A DNA stretch of 32,301 nucleotides from Helicobacter sp. (GTDB lineage: Bacteria; Campylobacterota; Campylobacteria; Campylobacterales; Helicobacteraceae), in assembly GCA_022766795.1 (NCBI GenBank), contig JALEPE010000078.1, forward strand, positions 1 to 32,301, given 5' to 3'. The notes under the pieces were generated by a model. The model made no database searches. It was not told the DNA's origin and saw only the letters and a program-made list of their open reading frames with translations. Made by a program: the position numbers and the translations under genes. Shown here piece after piece: positions 23,759 through 31,039 of this stretch; position 1 is the stretch's first letter; the number at the start of each line of letters is the position of its first letter.

Positions 23759-23796
23759 ATATTATGGATTGCTTCACTGCATTTGCAATGACAAAA
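23759..23796 (-). repeat. Dispersed repeat copy, inverted
   Basis: On the minus strand it reads GTCATTGCAAATGCAGTGAAGCAATCCATAA, close to 26841-26876 (CATTGGCAAATGCAGTAAGACGAAGCAATCTATA). Confidence 0.6.
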
Positions 23797-23850
23797 TATT
23801 ATTTATGCTAAAAATGATTAAATATTATGGACTGATAGGACAAATTTTGT

Positions 23851-23856
23851 TACAAT
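23851..23856 (+). promoter_or_regulatory. Extended -10 element for rsmA
   Basis: TGT-TACAAT (23848... to 23856), 26 bp before the TTG at 23883. Its position argues against the longer upstream reading of rsmA. Confidence 0.5.
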
Positions 23857-23882
23857 TTAAAATTATTTTTAAGGCGCGATTT

Positions 23883-24683
23883 TTGAAAGCCATTGATAAG
23901 AAAACCCTAGCAAAAAAGCATTTTGGACAAAATTTCTTACAAGATGAAAATGTTTTAAATGCGATTATCCAATCCATTCCCAAATGGAATCAAGCAATAG
24001 AGATTGTAGAAATTGGGGCTGGCTTAGGTGATCTAACAAATAAGCTACTAAGCTTAGGGAATATCACTGCTTATGAGGTAGATAAGGATTTGATTCCTTA
24101 TTTGCAAGAGCGTTTGCAAAGCGCATTAGAATGCGGGAGTTTGAGCCTTGAAATAGGCGATGTATTAGAAATTTGGAAGGGCGAGAGTTTGCGTAGAAAA
24201 GATTATTTTCTTGTGTCAAACTTGCCTTATTATATCGCAACTAAGATTGTGATAAAAACCATCAAAGACCCGCTTTCTTGTGGCTGTGTCGTGATGACAC
24301 AAAAGGAAGTTGCGCAGAAATTTTGCGCACAATGTGGAGAAAGTGATTTTAGCGCGTTAAGTGTGTTAGCGCAAAGCGTAGGGGAGGCAACACTGCTCTT
24401 TGATGTGCCGCCTAGTGCCTTCGCGCCACCGCCTAAAGTTACTTCTTCGGTGTTTTTGCTACAAAAAATAGCAAATCCACCAAGTTTTAAGGATTTAGAA
24501 CATTTAGAATCCCTCTTGAAAGTCGCCTTTTGTGCGCCTAGAAAAACGATTCTAAACAATCTAAGCAAAGCCTATCCAAAACAAGCCATTATAGACGCTT
24601 TGGAATCCTTACAGATTGCGCCTAGCAAACGACCTCACGAGATTGATACGCCAAATTATCACCGACTTTTGAAAATTTTATAA
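23883..24683 (+). CDS. rsmA: 16S rRNA dimethyladenosine transferase (KsgA)
   Basis: RsmA dimethylates A1518 and A1519 at the 3' end of 16S rRNA late in 30S assembly; its loss gives kasugamycin resistance. The 266-aa protein has AKKHFGQNFLQDENVLNAI near the N-terminus, SAM motif I EIVEIGAGLGDLT (40-52), motif II AYEVDKDL, and the catalytic SNLPYYIATK (about 112-121). The C-terminal part keeps VPPSAFAPPPKVTSSV, a strong family signature. The ORF is open upstream to 23736, but that part runs through repeats and the promoter. TTG at 23883 (KAIDKKTLAKKHF) has AAGG at 8 nt and fits the usual length. RNase J starts 12 bp after the stop, an order also known in H. pylori. Confidence 0.93.
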   Translation: MKAIDKKTLAKKHFGQNFLQDENVLNAIIQSIPKWNQAIEIVEIGAGLGDLTNKLLSLGNITAYEVDKDLIPYLQERLQSALECGSLSLEIGDVLEIWKGESLRRKDYFLVSNLPYYIATKIVIKTIKDPLSCGCVVMTQKEVAQKFCAQCGESDFSALSVLAQSVGEATLLFDVPPSAFAPPPKVTSSVFLLQKIANPPSFKDLEHLESLLKVAFCAPRKTILNNLSKAYPKQAIIDALESLQIAPSKRPHEIDTPNYHRLLKIL

Positions 24684-24695
24684 AAGGCGGAAGTT

Positions 24696-26750
24696 ATGGA
24701 AGAAAACAAAACAAATGAAAACCCAAATCGGGAAGAATTCACAAAAAGAAACCAAGAAAACCACCAAGCAAACAGGAAAGAAAAAGGGGAGGCTAGAGAG
24801 AATCGCGAATCCAATAGACGCCGATTCAAGCCACGCAAAACAGAGGAAACGGGGGAGACAGAAAAGCCAAGAAATCCAAGACCGCAGAATCGCAACCGCC
24901 ACAATCCGCGATTCAAGAAGCAAGAGGGTGAAAATGCGGGTGAGGCAACAAGAGAGAAGCCAAAATACAACAAGAGTTATGGTAACAAAGACTTAAACAC
25001 CTCCAATATGGAGTTGCGCAAAGCAGTAGAACTGAATGCAAAAATTCACGAAAGCACTCTTACATTGCATTCACAAGTGGAAGTCAATCCCAATGGGAGA
25101 GTGCGTATCACGCCTTTGGGCGGTTTGGGAGAGATTGGCGGCAATATGACCGTGATTGAGACGCAAAATTCTGCAATCCTCATTGATGCGGGAATGAGTT
25201 TCCCTGATGAGAGTATGCACGGGGTGGATATTCTAGTGCCAGACTTTAGTTATCTTGAGGCGATTAAGGATAAAATCGCCGGAATTATCATCACACACGC
25301 CCACGAAGACCATATCGGCGCAATGCCTTATTTATTTAAAAAATACCAATTTCCCATTTATGGCACTCCCTTGCCTTTAGGGTTGATTGGTTCTAAGTTT
25401 GATGAACACGGGCTTAAAAAATTCCGCTCTCTCTTCCGCGCGGTAGAGAAGCGCAAACCCATAAGAATCGGTGAATTTGAAATTGAATGGATACATATCA
25501 CGCATTCTATCGTGGATTCTAGTGCGTTGGCAATTAAAACAGAAGCGGGATTGATTTTTCACACAGGAGATTTTAAGATTGACCATACTCCTATTGATGG
25601 CTATCCGACAGATTTAAACAGAATCGCATATTATGGGGAACAAGGCGTGTTGCTGTTGCTTAGCGATTCTACAAACTCACACAAAAGTGGCTACACACCT
25701 AGCGAAGCAAGTGTGGGACCCGCTTTTGATTTACTTTTCTCCCGCGCAAAAGGACGCGTGATTATGAGCACATTTAGCTCCAATATCCACCGCGTGTATC
25801 AAGCGATTGACCACGGCATTAAATATGGGCGCAAAGTCGCGGTAATTGGGCGTTCAATGGAGAAAAACTTAGAGATTGCGAGAACTTTGGGCTATATTGA
25901 TTTGCCGCAAAATATTTTTATTGAAGCGCACGAGGTGGCAAAATATGCCGATGAAGAAGTGTTAATTGTTACCACAGGTTCGCAGGGCGAGACGATGAGT
26001 GCGCTCTATCGTATGGCAACAGATGAACACCGCCATATCAAGATTAAGCCTAGCGATACGATTATTTTGTCGGCTAAAGCGATTCCGGGCAATGAGGGTT
26101 CTGTCTCTAATATCCTAAATTTTCTTAACAAGGCGGGAGCGAAAGTTTATTATCAAGACTTTAGCGAGATTCACACGAGCGGACACGCAGCGCAAGAGGA
26201 GCAAAAGCTTATGCTACGCCTCGTGAAGCCAAAATTCTTTTTGCCGGTGCATGGAGAGTATAACCACATTTTAAAACACAAAGAAACTGCGATGAGCTGT
26301 GGCGTGGAGGAGCGCAATATTTATCTTATGGAAGATGGCGACCAAATGGAGATTGCGCACAATTACTTGCGCAAGGTGCGCAGTGTCAAGACAGGCAAAA
26401 CCTATATTGACAACCAAGTGAATACCACGATTGCTAATGATGTGATTTTAGATAGGCAAAATCTAGCAGAAAATGGAATCTTGATTGTGTATTTGGAGCT
26501 AAGCAAGGCAAAAGCTTCTCTGCTTTCTAAGCCACGCATTCAGAGTATGGGAATTATTGCAAACAAAGACACAATGGCGTTTAACAAAGAGATTGAAGAG
26601 TTTTTCAGTCTTTTTGTGAAAAATTGCAAAACAGAGCTATACAATAGCCAAAAAGCTATGGAGAATGAAATCAGAAACGCACTTAGGAAGTTAATGTTTA
26701 AGAAAACCAAGCGGTATCCGACTATTATTCCTATGGTGAGTTTAAGCTAA
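24696..26750 (+). CDS. rnj: Ribonuclease J with long basic N-terminal extension
   Basis: RNase J is an endo- and 5'-3' exoribonuclease of the metallo-beta-lactamase beta-CASP group and the main mRNA decay enzyme in H. pylori, where it partners the helicase RhpA. The 684-aa protein opens with about 105 residues very rich in Arg, Asn, Glu and Lys, almost surely disordered. The catalytic part starts about residue 134 (GRVRITPLGGLGEIGGNM). Zinc ligands HAHEDH occupy 201-206. Further motifs are FHTGDFKIDHTP, LLSDSTNS, the beta-CASP segment STFSSNIHRVYQ, and TSGHAAQEEQ and PVHGEY late in the core. A C-terminal domain follows. AAGGCGGAAG lies before the ATG. It is probably cotranscribed with rsmA. 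The long basic tail is the family pattern in Helicobacter. Confidence 0.95.
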   Translation: MEENKTNENPNREEFTKRNQENHQANRKEKGEARENRESNRRRFKPRKTEETGETEKPRNPRPQNRNRHNPRFKKQEGENAGEATREKPKYNKSYGNKDLNTSNMELRKAVELNAKIHESTLTLHSQVEVNPNGRVRITPLGGLGEIGGNMTVIETQNSAILIDAGMSFPDESMHGVDILVPDFSYLEAIKDKIAGIIITHAHEDHIGAMPYLFKKYQFPIYGTPLPLGLIGSKFDEHGLKKFRSLFRAVEKRKPIRIGEFEIEWIHITHSIVDSSALAIKTEAGLIFHTGDFKIDHTPIDGYPTDLNRIAYYGEQGVLLLLSDSTNSHKSGYTPSEASVGPAFDLLFSRAKGRVIMSTFSSNIHRVYQAIDHGIKYGRKVAVIGRSMEKNLEIARTLGYIDLPQNIFIEAHEVAKYADEEVLIVTTGSQGETMSALYRMATDEHRHIKIKPSDTIILSAKAIPGNEGSVSNILNFLNKAGAKVYYQDFSEIHTSGHAAQEEQKLMLRLVKPKFFLPVHGEYNHILKHKETAMSCGVEERNIYLMEDGDQMEIAHNYLRKVRSVKTGKTYIDNQVNTTIANDVILDRQNLAENGILIVYLELSKAKASLLSKPRIQSMGIIANKDTMAFNKEIEEFFSLFVKNCKTELYNSQKAMENEIRNALRKLMFKKTKRYPTIIPMVSLS

Positions 26751-26840
26751 AGCTTGGATTCTACTTGAATGCGCTTTTGCGTCTCCCACTACGTCCTTGC
26801 AAGGAATGAGCGGAGCAAATAACAAGATGGTTTGCTTTGT

Positions 26841-26876
26841 GTCATTGGCAAATGCAGTAAGACGAAGCAATCTATA
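26841..26876 (+). repeat. Dispersed repeat copy, direct
   Basis: GTCATTGGCAAATGCAGTAA then GACGAAGCAATCTATA. Its closest relative in the window is the inverted copy at 23759-23796. Confidence 0.6.
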
Positions 26877-26898
26877 GGTTTGAACTGCTTTAGGGATT

Positions 26899-26950
26899 CC
26901 ATTGCGTTATTGTAAGGGTTTTTGCCTGACGCAATCTATAATATGGAATC
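26899..26950 (+). repeat. Dispersed repeat copy, direct, diverged
   Basis: CCATTGCGTTATTG at the left, GACGCAATCTATAATATGGAATC at the right; only the two ends match the other copies. Confidence 0.5.
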
Positions 26951-27106
26951 TTTAAAAGTAGCCAAAGTTATAGATGCGTAAGTATTGGTTAAGATTTGCG
27001 TAATGCCCACCACGAAAATTTTTAAATTTTTTGCAATGGCAGTTTAGATTATAGATTTGCGTTAGTTTCCCAAAAGATGGAATCTATCTTGTTGAGCAAT
27101 ACAAAA

Positions 27107-28156
27107 TTATACAACCTCACAAAATAATACGCATTCGGCACTCACATTATGATCTATTGGTTTGCCAATTTTAAATCTATATCCTAAATTCCAAGATTCC
27201 AAAAGGGGTTTAATATCAAAAAAATCGCTATAACTGTGATATAAACTAATAGCCATAGCAGGCTTTTGAGATTTTATTGTTTCCTTCGCGCCTTTTAAAA
27301 ACTCTTGTTCAAAGCCTTCAATATCAACTTTAATGAAACCAACTTTAATTTTATTGGCTTTGACATAAGAATCTAAAGTGATAATATCTATTTCTTCGTA
27401 TTCTGTGCTATTGGCTAACACAATACTAGAACCCCCATCGGCGATACAAATACGCTCTTTGCTTGATTTTGCTCCAAGTCCTTTATAGACAGGAACTATA
27501 CGCGTTGCATTGTTTTGTTTGATTGTTTCTAACATTAGTTTGTAATGTAGCAAAATAGCTTCAAAAGCATAAACTTTTTTATTGGTATATTCTAATAATA
27601 TGAGCGCGCTATCACCAATATAGGCTCCCACATCAATAATATCTTTATTTTTTAATGCTTCTAAATTGCTTATATATCCTTTAGTCTCTTGAGCTTTTTC
27701 GGGGGGGGGGGGTAATTGTTTCCTTTTGTTTATTGTTTGGGCTTGCATTCGCTTCTGCATTTAAATCCTTGTCTGCAACAACACCTTTTCTTTTTAACCC
27801 TAAATGATCCCAAAATACATATGTCGCAAATTTATTTGCAGGTAAATAATATCCATTATAATAGTATTTTTCCCTGGAATCACTTCAAATATATTTGGAT
27901 AAAATTCGCTGTGATGTTGATTTAAAACATTTATCTCTTATTTGTTTAAATCTTTTATTAAATAGGTTTGGTTAGAGATTGACGCTCTTAGCCTAGAAAT
28001 TATACGATATACTGTTTCCACACTATCCTTATCCAATCCGCTAATAAGCTTACGCAATCTCTATTCAAAGTGTTCATCGTTTTTCATTAATTCTACGAAT
28101 TCAACCTACACAGGCCAATTTGCAGTCATTCCAAAATTATGTCCAAATTCCGCCAT
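27107..28156 (-). pseudogene. FkbM family methyltransferase, decayed, with poly-C tract
   Basis: FkbM proteins are SAM-dependent O-methyltransferases, here probably for a surface glycan. The 3' half (27107-27700) is intact: IIDVGAYIGDS (SAM loop), YAFEAILLHYKLMLETI, and IKVDIEGFEQEFLKGA. The 5' half is recognisable but broken. From ATG 28156 (AAGGAG upstream) one frame reads MAEFGHNFGMTANWPV, then in-frame TAG at 28108-28106, TAG at 28063-28061 and TAA at 27940-27938, with protein-like sequence between (KLISGLDKDSVETVYRIISR; HSEFYPNIFEVIPGKN). At about 27866-27856 the frame shifts in a TAT-rich run, consistent with a 4-base deletion, and continues YYNGYYLPANKF...VFWDHLG to the C12 tract (27712-27701), where it is again out of frame with the catalytic part. 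ATG 27760 could still give a 217-aa form in frame through the tract. Confidence 0.85.
27701..27712 (-). repeat. Homopolymer tract C12 (minus strand) in the FkbM gene
   Basis: Twelve G on the plus strand, encoding four prolines in the frame from ATG 27760. The older upstream frame (KQKETIT) would need 11 or 14 C to join the catalytic part. Confidence 0.8.
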
Positions 28157-28191
28157 TTAATACTCCTTAAATCAATTTATAATGTAGGGCT

Positions 28192-28431
28192 TTACCAAGT
28201 CAAAACCTCTTTTTTGATTTTATTGAGCGTGTCAATCGCGTCTCTTAGACGTGAAACTTCATTATCAATTTGCTGGATATTCCACACACCAAGTTCTTCT
28301 GGAGCGTCTTGCGCCCCACGTTTAATCATAATGTAATCTACAAAGGAAATTTTAGCCATTCCTAAAAGTAGCTCAATCTCCGCTTGCGCTTCTTCAATCT
28401 CACGCAAGATTCCATCAATGCGTTCAAACAT
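28192..28431 (-). CDS. Small helical protein of unknown function
   Basis: The 79-aa product starts MFERIDGILREIEEAQAEIELLLG and is nearly all helical, with heptad-like spacing of Leu/Ile in FERIDGILREIEEAQAEIELL and IDNEVSRLRDAIDTLNKIKKEV, so a coiled-coil hairpin is likely. No membrane segment or known motif is seen. An ORF extends 10 codons further, but AAGGGG lies 5 nt before the ATG at 28431 and an extended -10 (TGC-TAAAAT) lies 29 bp upstream. It ends 35 bp before the FkbM pseudogene start and probably shared transcription with it. Product unknown. Confidence 0.7.
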   Translation of the reverse strand: MFERIDGILREIEEAQAEIELLLGMAKISFVDYIMIKRGAQDAPEELGVWNIQQIDNEVSRLRDAIDTLNKIKKEVLTW

Positions 28432-28459
28432 AGCAACCCCTTGACAAATATTTTGACGC

Positions 28460-28465
28460 ATTTTA
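28460..28465 (-). promoter_or_regulatory. Extended -10 candidate for the small helical protein gene
   Basis: Minus-strand TGC-TAAAAT (28468-28460), 28 bp before the ATG at 28431; divergent from the ilvC promoter. Confidence 0.4.
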
Positions 28466-28549
28466 GCATTTTTTAAACTTTTTGCACAAGGCTTTGTAAA
28501 TTTAGCAGTGATTTTTGCAGAGAAAAGTATGCGCTAAGGAAAAATGCAA

Positions 28550-28555
28550 TATAAT
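28550..28555 (+). promoter_or_regulatory. -10 element for ilvC
   Basis: TATAAT preceded by GCAA, 35 bp before the ilvC ATG; AAAAGGG occupies the ribosome-binding position. Confidence 0.5.
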
Positions 28556-28590
28556 CAAAACCTTATATTTTACTTAAAAAAGGGCAAAAA

Positions 28591-29616
28591 ATGGCATTAA
28601 AAGTTTATTATGACAAAGATTGCGATTTGGGGCTTATCAAAAAGAAAAAAGTTGCAATTATTGGCTTTGGCTCTCAAGGACACGCACACGCAGAGAATCT
28701 GCGAGATTCTGGCGTTGATGTCATCATAGGGCTTTATAAAAACGGCTCAAGCTGGGGAAAAGCTGAGGCAAAGGGCTTTAAGGTCCTAGAAGTGAGCGAG
28801 GCTACAAAGCTTGCGGATATTGTGATGATTCTCATACCTGATGAGTTGCAAGCTGATGTGTTTGAATCTGACATCGCCCCGTATTTAAGCGAAGATAAAA
28901 TCATCGCCTTTGGCCATGGCTTTAATGTGCATTTTGGACAGATAAAAGCTCCACAAGGCGTGGGTGTGATCATGATCGCTCCTAAAGCCCCGGGTCATAC
29001 TGTAAGAAGCGAGTTTGTACGCGGTGGAGGCATACCAGATCTCATCGCAGTAGAGCAAGACACAAGCAAGGGCGATGCAAAATCCATCGCTCTAAGCTAT
29101 GCATGTGCTATTGGCGGAGGACGAAGCGGTATCATAGAAACAACCTTCAAAGACGAGACAGAAACCGATCTCTTTGGCGAGCAAGCTGTGCTTTGTGGCG
29201 GAGTAAGCAGCCTTGTAAAAGCTGGGTTTGAGACATTGGTTGAGGCGGGCTATCCCGAAGAGATGGCGTATTTTGAATGCTTACACGAGCTCAAGCTGAT
29301 TGTAGATCTCATGTATGAAGGCGGACTAGCAAATATGCGCTACTCCATCTCTAACACTGCAGAGTACGGCGATATGATAAGCGGACCTCGCGTAATAAAT
29401 GAGCAGTCCAAAAAAGCAATGAAAGAGATTCTTAGCGACATACAAGGTGGAAGATTTGCTAAAGATTTTATTCTGGAGCGCAAGGGTGGATATGCCAGAA
29501 TGAATGCTGAGCGTAAAAATCTTGCAAACCATCCCATAGAAAAAGTCGGACAAAGACTACGAGAAATGATGCCTTGGATTGGTGCAAATAAGCTCGTAGA
29601 TAAGAGCAAAAACTAA
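28591..29616 (+). CDS. ilvC: Ketol-acid reductoisomerase (NADP+), class I
   Basis: IlvC converts acetolactate and acetohydroxybutyrate to the dihydroxy acids of valine, leucine and isoleucine synthesis, using NADPH and Mg. The 341-aa length is class I. VAIIGFGSQGHAHAENLRDSG (about 17-37) is the Rossmann loop. IAFGHGFNVHFG, then MIAPKAPGHTVRSEF, the metal-binding acidic residues in FKDETETDLFGEQAVLCGG, and YEGGLANMRYSISNTAEYGD are the KARI signatures. The MFS gene starts on the last base of its stop codon (TAATG). From about 28,900 the DNA has many GATC sites compared with genes to the left. H. pylori lacks this pathway; enterohepatic species and C. jejuni have it. Confidence 0.97.
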   Translation: MALKVYYDKDCDLGLIKKKKVAIIGFGSQGHAHAENLRDSGVDVIIGLYKNGSSWGKAEAKGFKVLEVSEATKLADIVMILIPDELQADVFESDIAPYLSEDKIIAFGHGFNVHFGQIKAPQGVGVIMIAPKAPGHTVRSEFVRGGGIPDLIAVEQDTSKGDAKSIALSYACAIGGGRSGIIETTFKDETETDLFGEQAVLCGGVSSLVKAGFETLVEAGYPEEMAYFECLHELKLIVDLMYEGGLANMRYSISNTAEYGDMISGPRVINEQSKKAMKEILSDIQGGRFAKDFILERKGGYARMNAERKNLANHPIEKVGQRLREMMPWIGANKLVDKSKN

Positions 29617-30881
29617 TGCAAGACACCAAACAGCTATCCACCACAAACAGAATCCGCTCTATTATTGCTGCAAGCAGCGGGAATTTGGTGGAATGGTTTG
29701 ACTTTTATATCTATGCTTTTAGTGCTGTGTATTTTGCACACAACTTCTCAGATTCTACAAATCCTACCATCCAGCAAATCAGCGCATTTGGAATATTTGC
29801 ACTAGGTTTCTTGATGCGACCTGTTGGCAGCTATGTTTTTGGCTCATTGGCAGACAAGATAGGCAGGAAGTCATCTATGGTATTTTCAGTGATTCTTATG
29901 GCGGTTGGTTCCTTCATGATAGCAGCCCTTCCTAGCCGAGAATCAATTGGCGATCTTGCGATTGTATTGCTACTGGTTGCCAGATTGATTCAGGGTTTGA
30001 GTGTAGGTGGAGAATATGGAATTGCTGCGACTTATCTCAGCGAACTCGCAACAGAAGGCAAAAGAGGATTTTACTCATCATTCCAGTATGTGACACTCAT
30101 AGGCGGACAACTGCTAGCTGTAGCAAGCATTAGCATTATGCTTTTGATCTTTAGCGATGAGGAAATGCATGAATATGCTTGGCGGATTTTGTTTGTGGTT
30201 GGAGGATTTTTAGCCCTTGGATCGCTGCTTATACGAAGTATTATGAGTGAGAGCGCTCATGAGCTTCATAAACACGAAGATAGAGGCACATTCAAGGCGC
30301 TGCTTGCTTCGTGGAAATCATTTTTGTTTGTGATAGGTATCACAGCAGGTGGATCACTAGCGTTTTATACAATCACAACATACATAAAAACCTTTATGGT
30401 CAATACTGCTGGGATTGACAAAACACTTTCTAACAACATTATGCTCGTGGCTTTGTTTGTACTCATGCTTATGCAGCCACTTTTCGGATATTTGGGAGAT
30501 AAGGTTGGGCACAAGAGATTCTTGCTTATATTTTCAGTCAGTGCATTTGTGGGAATCTATCCCTTGTTTATGCTTCTTAAGCAAGCTCCTAATACCTATG
30601 TCATCTTTCTTATTGTCCTTGCACTTTTTGTGATTCTGAGTTTTTATACTTCTGTAGCTGGAATCTTTAAGGCAAAGCTTTTTCCAGAGCATGTAAGAGC
30701 TCTTGGCACAGGCTTTGGATATGCCATACCAAATGCCATCTTTGGGGGCTCTGCTCCCTATGTTGCGTTACAGTTTAAAAATGCAGGATATGAAAATCAC
30801 TTTTTTATTTATATAGCAGTTATGATGTGTATTGTATTTATCGTTGGCTGCTTATTGCCAAAAAGAGGGCAGCTAAACTAA
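29616..30881 (+). CDS. MHS-family MFS transporter, KgtP/ProP-like
   Basis: The 421-aa protein has about twelve membrane segments. Family motifs: SSGNLVEWFDFYIYAF near residue 20-35, RPVGSYVFGSLADKIGRK (motif A, loop 2-3), ARLIQGLSVGGEYG in segment 4, and GYLGDKVGHKR in loop 8-9. These place it in the metabolite:H+ symporter group with 2-oxoglutarate (KgtP), proline/betaine (ProP) and shikimate carriers; H. pylori HP1091 is a KgtP-like relative from memory. The substrate cannot be read from sequence; the coupling to ilvC (start overlapping the ilvC stop as TAATG, no strong ribosome-binding site) hints at a keto acid. A hairpin at 30892-30919 follows. Confidence 0.88.
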   Translation: MQDTKQLSTTNRIRSIIAASSGNLVEWFDFYIYAFSAVYFAHNFSDSTNPTIQQISAFGIFALGFLMRPVGSYVFGSLADKIGRKSSMVFSVILMAVGSFMIAALPSRESIGDLAIVLLLVARLIQGLSVGGEYGIAATYLSELATEGKRGFYSSFQYVTLIGGQLLAVASISIMLLIFSDEEMHEYAWRILFVVGGFLALGSLLIRSIMSESAHELHKHEDRGTFKALLASWKSFLFVIGITAGGSLAFYTITTYIKTFMVNTAGIDKTLSNNIMLVALFVLMLMQPLFGYLGDKVGHKRFLLIFSVSAFVGIYPLFMLLKQAPNTYVIFLIVLALFVILSFYTSVAGIFKAKLFPEHVRALGTGFGYAIPNAIFGGSAPYVALQFKNAGYENHFFIYIAVMMCIVFIVGCLLPKRGQLN

Positions 30882-30891
30882 TTCTTGCTTA

Positions 30892-30919
30892 GAGTGCTTG
30901 ATATTAAGGATAAGCACTC
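30892..30919 (+). terminator. Hairpin after the ilvC operon
   Basis: Perfect 8-bp arms GAGTGCTT (30892-30899) and AAGCACTC (30912-30919) with a 12-nt loop, 11 bp after the MFS stop. No T run follows, so it may be an RNA-stability end rather than an intrinsic terminator. Confidence 0.4.
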
Positions 30920-31039
30920 CATCGCCAAATTAACATGACTTTAAGCTTTACTTAAGCAAACCATCAGGCAAGTGTTTATACACTTCAAAAATCCAAATAC
31001 CCAAATCCGTATTATTGCTTCTCTTTCAAGGACAAAGCC

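Larger units (their letters stand above)
23497..23882. other. Gene-free stretch packed with dispersed repeats
   Basis: 386 bp between the pseudopilin and rsmA. It holds four repeat copies (two direct, two inverted), listed separately, and the rsmA promoter at its right end. An ORF continuing upstream of rsmA (from 23736) crosses one repeat and is not believed. Confidence 0.6.
26751..27106. other. Gene-free stretch with repeat copies
   Basis: 356 bp between RNase J (+) and the FkbM pseudogene (-), which converge. It contains two clear copies of the dispersed repeat (26841-26876, 26899-26950) and weaker traces near 26975-27060. No ORF, terminator with a T tract or RNA gene is visible. Confidence 0.5.

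Noticed and set aside
23531..23796. CRISPR array
   Set aside because: Copies are imperfect, in both orientations and unevenly spaced, and no cas gene is present.
23736..23882. Upstream extension of rsmA by 49 codons
   Set aside because: It crosses a dispersed repeat and the rsmA promoter, and would make the protein much longer than the family.
24659..24973. Minus-strand ORFs opposite the RNase J N-terminus encoding hydrophobic protein
   Set aside because: They mirror the Arg/Lys/Glu-rich low-complexity segment of RNase J; antisense of such codons gives Phe/Leu/Ser-rich shadows.
27938..28108. Stop-codon recoding (TAG/TAA read-through) in the FkbM gene
   Set aside because: All other genes here use TAG and TAA as normal stops, and the same gene also has frameshifts, so decay explains it better.
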